Assembly: GCA_016219795.1 (NCBI GenBank)
Contig: JACRKK010000053.1
Location: forward strand, 1-16,503
Direction of reading: 5' to 3'
Origin: Candidatus Woesearchaeota archaeon
GTDB taxonomy: Archaea > Nanobdellota > Nanobdellia > Woesearchaeales > JACRKL01
DNA: 16,503 nt
The stretch's first letter is position 1. Each line of letters begins with the position of its first letter. The notes beneath the pieces are model-generated. The model had not been told where the DNA came from and ran no database searches. It worked only from the letters and a program-made list of their open reading frames with translations. The position numbers and the translations under genes are program-made. Shown piece after piece: positions 14,253-16,503 of the stretch.

Positions 14253-14432
14253 ATGGCAAACATTGCGGTTATCCTCTGCATGAAATGCAATCATCTATCC
14301 ATTCTTGAACACAGCAGGCTGTTCTGCTGCGAGGAATGCGCAGGCGAGAATTTTAAGGTGCTTAAGACATTTAATGATGTGCAGGAGGCAGATGTCTACC
14401 GGACCTTTCTGAAGGATGTGCACTTCAAATGA
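14253..14432 (+). CDS. Small zinc-ribbon-like protein
   Basis: A protein of 59 residues. Two CxxC pairs (C9-C12 in CMKC and C26-C29 in CEEC) separated by 13 residues suggest a zinc-binding ribbon or knuckle; the rest is a short helical tail ending FLKDVHFK. The frame is open further upstream to 14166, but those residues would run across the divergent promoter of the neighbour, so I start at MANIAVIL. The stop overlaps the ATG of the MnmC-like gene by 4 nt (ATGA), which indicates translational coupling and supports that this small gene is real. Its function is unknown; an accessory to the methyltransferase is plausible from the coupling. Confidence 0.65.
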   Translation: MANIAVILCMKCNHLSILEHSRLFCCEECAGENFKVLKTFNDVQEADVYRTFLKDVHFK

Positions 14433-15127
14433 ATCTCCAAAAGATCATGACTGGTGATGGCACATTTACGCTCTTTAACAAAGAGTATGGTGAAACCTAT
14501 CATTCCACAAGTGGCGCGCTTGAAGAGCGGCAGAAAAAATTTGTCCAGCCGCTTAATCTTGCTAGATACAATCCTGCAAAGGTGCTTGATATCTGTTTTG
14601 GCCTTGGCTATAATGCTGCTGTCTGCATGGATGCTTATCTCAGGGAACGACCGAATGGATTTCTCCATATCGTTGCCCTGGAAAAGGATGAAACGGTCTG
14701 TCATCTTATGAAGCAGATGGAGTTACCCCTTCCTTCTTACCAGTTGCTACAAAAACTCTCTTTGGCAGATAGGGAGCTTAGGACTCCCCATTTGTATCTG
14801 ACACTCACCTTTGGGGATGCTACAGAGACTCTTGCAGAACTTCATGAGTTGTTTCATGCGGTTCTCTTGGATCCTTTCTCACCTAAAAAAAATCCAGCTA
14901 TGTGGAGCCTTCCATTCTTTGAGGAAATTTTTGCGCACATGGAGCCAGGCGGGATGCTTACTACTTATAGCTGCGCCGGCATTGTCCGAAGAAATATGAA
15001 AGAAGCAGGATTTAAGGTCATGGACGGTCCTTCCGTAGGAAGGCGTTCTCCGTCGACAATTGCCGCCAAACCATACATTTATAAAGAAAAACAAAAGTGG
15101 CAGGAGCATGCAGCAGATATTTATTGA
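14429..15127 (+). CDS. MnmC-like (DUF752) tRNA methyltransferase
   Basis: A protein of 232 residues. The N-terminus TGDGTFTLFNKEYGETYHS and GALEERQKKFVQP (8-41) is the hallmark of the methyltransferase half of MnmC. SAM-binding motif I is VLDICFGLGY (52-61), E85 fits motif II, and FGD (128-130) the adenine loop. LLDPFSPKKNPAMWS (146-160) is the family's catalytic-site motif, and TYSCAGIVRRNMKEAGF (179-195) closes the core. There is no fused FAD oxidase domain. In bacteria the enzyme makes mnm5U at the tRNA wobble base. In archaea, which mostly lack the MnmE/MnmG route, the substrate is less clear and may come from the Elp3 pathway. It is translated from the zinc-ribbon mRNA (ATGA overlap) and its 3' end overlaps the PHP gene by 20 nt. 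Confidence 0.9.
   Translation: MNLQKIMTGDGTFTLFNKEYGETYHSTSGALEERQKKFVQPLNLARYNPAKVLDICFGLGYNAAVCMDAYLRERPNGFLHIVALEKDETVCHLMKQMELPLPSYQLLQKLSLADRELRTPHLYLTLTFGDATETLAELHELFHAVLLDPFSPKKNPAMWSLPFFEEIFAHMEPGGMLTTYSCAGIVRRNMKEAGFKVMDGPSVGRRSPSTIAAKPYIYKEKQKWQEHAADIY
15078..15085 (+). promoter_or_regulatory. TATA box inside the MnmC-like gene, for the PHP gene
   Basis: TTTATAAA on the plus strand, centred 26.5 nt before the ATG at 15108. It lies within the last codons of the upstream gene and predicts an independent, leaderless PHP transcript. Confidence 0.55.
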
Positions 15128-16004
15128 AAAACCGAATCTGAAACTGCTTCACCATAAAGATCTTGTACCGGTGGATATGCACTTCCATACCAAATATTCT
15201 GATACGGTAACACGGGTGGACAGTATTCTTAAACGCTGCAGGAAGTTGGGTGTAGGCGTTGCTATCACCGACCATAATATCATCAAGGGATATCAGGAAG
15301 CACGAAAAAAAAATCAGGATGTTATGCTTATTCCAGGCATTGAAGTGACAACCGCTGAGGCAATGCATATCCTCTTTTATTTTTACTCTGGCAAGGATCT
15401 TGAGCATTTTCATCAAACATATATTGCTCCTAACATGGGACTGAACCCTTATTTGCGCATAAAGCTGAATGCGCTTGAAATTATGGAAGCTGCAGCAGAG
15501 TATAGTTCCATCCATTCCATGGCACATCCATTTGCTCCGGCCATTGGAATCGGTACCAAGCTTAAGCGAGGGACCCTGGATCCTGCATTGATCAAGAAGA
15601 TTAAGATTGCTGAGGCCATCTGCGGCCAGAATCTGGAGCGGATGAATTTACAGGCAGTCAAATGGATTCTGGAAAACAATTATGGATTTACTGGTGGAAG
15701 CGATGGTCATTCTCTCCATAATCTCGGAGCAGTAGTGACCGCAAGTGCAGCAGATGATGTTACCGGATTTTTGGAAAACATCAGAAAAAAGAGAAATATT
15801 ATTGTTGGTAAGAGCGTGCACATGGTGTCGCGGCTTGCCGTTGCTCCTTTTATCATCAATAAACATCTGCCCTACATGCGACCTTATATTATGGACCATT
15901 GCAAGAAGCGGGTTAATGAATCACTGAAGTACCATATTCCACGCTTGAAATCACGGCTTAAGCAGACGATGAATAAGGTTTCTATACGGAAAATGCAGAA
16001 ATAA
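15108..16004 (+). CDS. PHP-domain metal-dependent phosphoesterase
   Basis: A protein of 298 residues. The PHP metal-site motifs appear in order: DMHFHTKYSD (23-32), AITDHN (52-57), IPGIEVTT (75-82), SMAHPF (137-142) and GGSDGHSLHNLG (196-207). This arrangement is that of stand-alone PHP phosphoesterases acting on phosphate mono- or diesters, including nucleotide and RNA-end substrates; the true substrate is unknown. A basic C-terminal tail (about 255-298, with several KR pairs) could bind nucleic acid or membrane. The frame opens earlier at 15060, but I start at 15108 because of the TATA box at 15078-15085, and because the extra 16 residues are not part of the domain. AGGAG just before the ATG is too close to act normally. 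A run of nine A at 15305-15313 keeps frame. Confidence 0.92.
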   Translation: MQQIFIEKPNLKLLHHKDLVPVDMHFHTKYSDTVTRVDSILKRCRKLGVGVAITDHNIIKGYQEARKKNQDVMLIPGIEVTTAEAMHILFYFYSGKDLEHFHQTYIAPNMGLNPYLRIKLNALEIMEAAAEYSSIHSMAHPFAPAIGIGTKLKRGTLDPALIKKIKIAEAICGQNLERMNLQAVKWILENNYGFTGGSDGHSLHNLGAVVTASAADDVTGFLENIRKKRNIIVGKSVHMVSRLAVAPFIINKHLPYMRPYIMDHCKKRVNESLKYHIPRLKSRLKQTMNKVSIRKMQK

Positions 16005-16063
16005 ACGCCCCTGCGGAGCATTAACCGTACAGTTCAGCACCCTCGCTTTAGGATGGCTCTCAG
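16004..16063 (-). ncRNA. Candidate small RNA with two hairpins
   Basis: On the minus strand an expected transcript start near 16063 is followed by hairpin CATCC-loop-GGGTG (16056-16052 with 16043-16039). Then comes an 8-bp stem AATGCTCC / GGGGCGTT (16022-16015 and 16011-16004) around loop GCA, followed by TTATTT. Both stems use G-U pairs that on the plus strand would be A-C mismatches, so the structure favours a minus-strand RNA. A TATA-like box sits at 16087-16094 at the right distance. There is no homology to a known class that I can name, and the proposal is tentative. Confidence 0.3.
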
Positions 16064-16086
16064 TGGATTGTATGTGGTGGTACTTC

Positions 16087-16094
16087 TATTTAAG
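16087..16094 (-). promoter_or_regulatory. TATA-like box in front of the candidate small RNA
   Basis: CTTAAATA on the minus strand, one base off the TTTAAATA boxes of alaS and the 198-residue gene. A start 27-28 nt downstream falls at about 16063. Confidence 0.35.
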
Positions 16095-16099
16095 TGTTG

Positions 16100-16106
16100 T
16101 TTTTTT
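16100..16106 (+). terminator. T7 run downstream of the PHP gene
   Basis: Seven T residues on the plus strand, 96 nt after the PHP stop, are the first good oligo-T signal for that transcript. The run also covers the stop of the PIN fragment on the other strand. Confidence 0.4.
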
Positions 16107-16366
16107 AGAAAATTAATCTTGCTTCTTCTGGCTTTATGATTTTTATGCCCTTGTGTTCTTTGAGCTTCAGCAGATGTTTGTCATAAGTGATAATAAACTG
16201 AGATTTTGAAGCAACAGCACACGCAATAATCATATCATCATCTGGGTCTTCTTTGACGACTGGCACTTTTTCTGCGGGTTGGACGAGTGTAAGGAAGCCA
16301 AGCAGCGTTTTGAAAAAACCAGCTATTTTCTCTTCAGTATAGTCAAAATCTCTTAACAGGACTTTC
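16105..16366 (-). pseudogene. PIN-domain protein, N-terminus missing
   Basis: The minus strand encodes the C-terminal part of a PIN-domain nuclease: LLRDFDYTEEK, then VVKEDPDDDMIIACAVAS with the acidic metal-binding residues, then QFIITYDKHLLKLKEH and a stop at 16105. PIN proteins of this short type are usually the toxin RNases of VapBC-like pairs. No start codon or N-terminal motif (the first Asp, normally near residue 5) is present: the frame is closed by a stop at 16390-16392, and the PIN similarity ends where the insertion-sequence end seems to begin (about 16367). The gene therefore looks broken by an insertion, with only about 87 codons left. No antitoxin gene is visible. Confidence 0.75.
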
Positions 16367-16503
16367 GGTAGTGTCTTATTAAAGATACTTTAATTTTGTA
16401 TGAAGAAAATTTCCCCATGTCCAGACCTTGGTTGCTTGTCCTTCGATTATTGCTGGTGTCAGTTTTTCGTTGATAGGTTTCATGAAATTCCAGTAGAATT
16501 GGA
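16367..16503 (-). mobile_element. End of an insertion sequence (continues beyond window)
   Basis: The boundary is inferred from three facts: the PIN frame loses similarity at about 16366, GGTAGTGTCTTATT starts at 16367 and could be the terminal repeat, and a transposase-like C-terminus ends 12 nt inside it. The opposite end and any target duplication are outside the window, so the element's family and limits remain unproven. Confidence 0.5.
16379..16503 (-). CDS. Probable DDE transposase, C-terminal fragment (5' end outside window)
   Basis: About 41 residues are visible, beginning QFYWNFMKPINEKLTPA and ending in NFLHTKLKYL, stop at 16379. The pattern WNF-x-KP followed by L-TPA is typical of the last part of DDE transposases, where the shared form is YNF-x-RPH-x-x-L-x-x-KTPAE; the usual His is absent here. 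The following VWTWGNFL resembles the end of several archaeal transposases. The gene runs off the window, so catalytic residues cannot be checked. Confidence 0.5.
   Translation of the reverse strand, partial: QFYWNFMKPINEKLTPAIIEGQATKVWTWGNFLHTKLKYL

Noticed and set aside
15305..15313. Run of nine A in the PHP gene as a frameshift
   Set aside because: PHP motifs on both sides are in the same frame.
16004..16063. C/D-box or H/ACA guide RNA
   Set aside because: CUGA occurs but there is no RUGAUGA C box, and no ACA follows the hairpin at the expected place; left only as an unclassified candidate RNA.

Overview
The window is archaeal. It encodes an archaeal-type alanyl-tRNA synthetase with the N-terminal Cys-rich segment, the archaeal NAC chaperone with a UBA tail, translation factor aIF1A, a DUF371 protein, a tRNA-His without an encoded CCA end, and clean TATA boxes of the TTTAAATA / TTTATATA type. 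Short overlapping operons, several small helical unknowns and a synthetase that seems to lack its C-Ala domain suggest a DPANN-type archaeon (Woesearchaeota/Pacearchaeota-like). That placement is inference; the domain-level call is firm.

Layout. 1-994 (+): end of an ABC-2 permease, then a DUF371 protein. 972-5479 (-): a five-gene operon from a TATA box near 5541, made of a membrane-anchored coiled coil, a three-helix membrane protein, a MoxR AAA+ ATPase, a DUF58/VWA protein and a divergent methyltransferase-like protein. 5480-5793: operon promoter, a perfect hairpin, tRNA-His(GTG) with an oligo-T terminator. 5794-7559 (-): three overlapping genes, two diverged paralogues of a helical HEPN-like family followed by a MinD-like ATPase. 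7603-8503 (-): NAC and an aIF1A with a long Arg/Gly/Pro-rich N-terminal tail. 8544-12320 (-): AlaRS followed by a metallo-beta-lactamase-fold hydrolase. 12333-12452: AlaRS promoter and two tandem 12-13 bp inverted repeats. 12453-14172 (-): a coiled-coil protein and a 198-residue unknown. 14253-16004 (+): zinc-ribbon mini-protein, MnmC-like (DUF752) methyltransferase and a PHP phosphoesterase. 16004-16503: a candidate small RNA, a PIN-domain gene without its N-terminus, and the end of an insertion sequence that appears to have cut it.

Expression logic visible in the DNA. Six genes have a TATA box centred 26.5-27.5 nt from the A of an ATG, which implies leaderless mRNAs and fixes several starts downstream of the longest possible ORF. 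Several genes with a leader, or inside operons, instead carry Shine-Dalgarno-like motifs 6-8 nt before the ATG. The translation theme is strong (AlaRS, aIF1A, NAC, tRNA-His, tRNA methyltransferase). The MoxR/DUF58 operon looks like a membrane-associated chaperone/assembly module, and the HEPN-like pair with MinD is the most obscure unit here.
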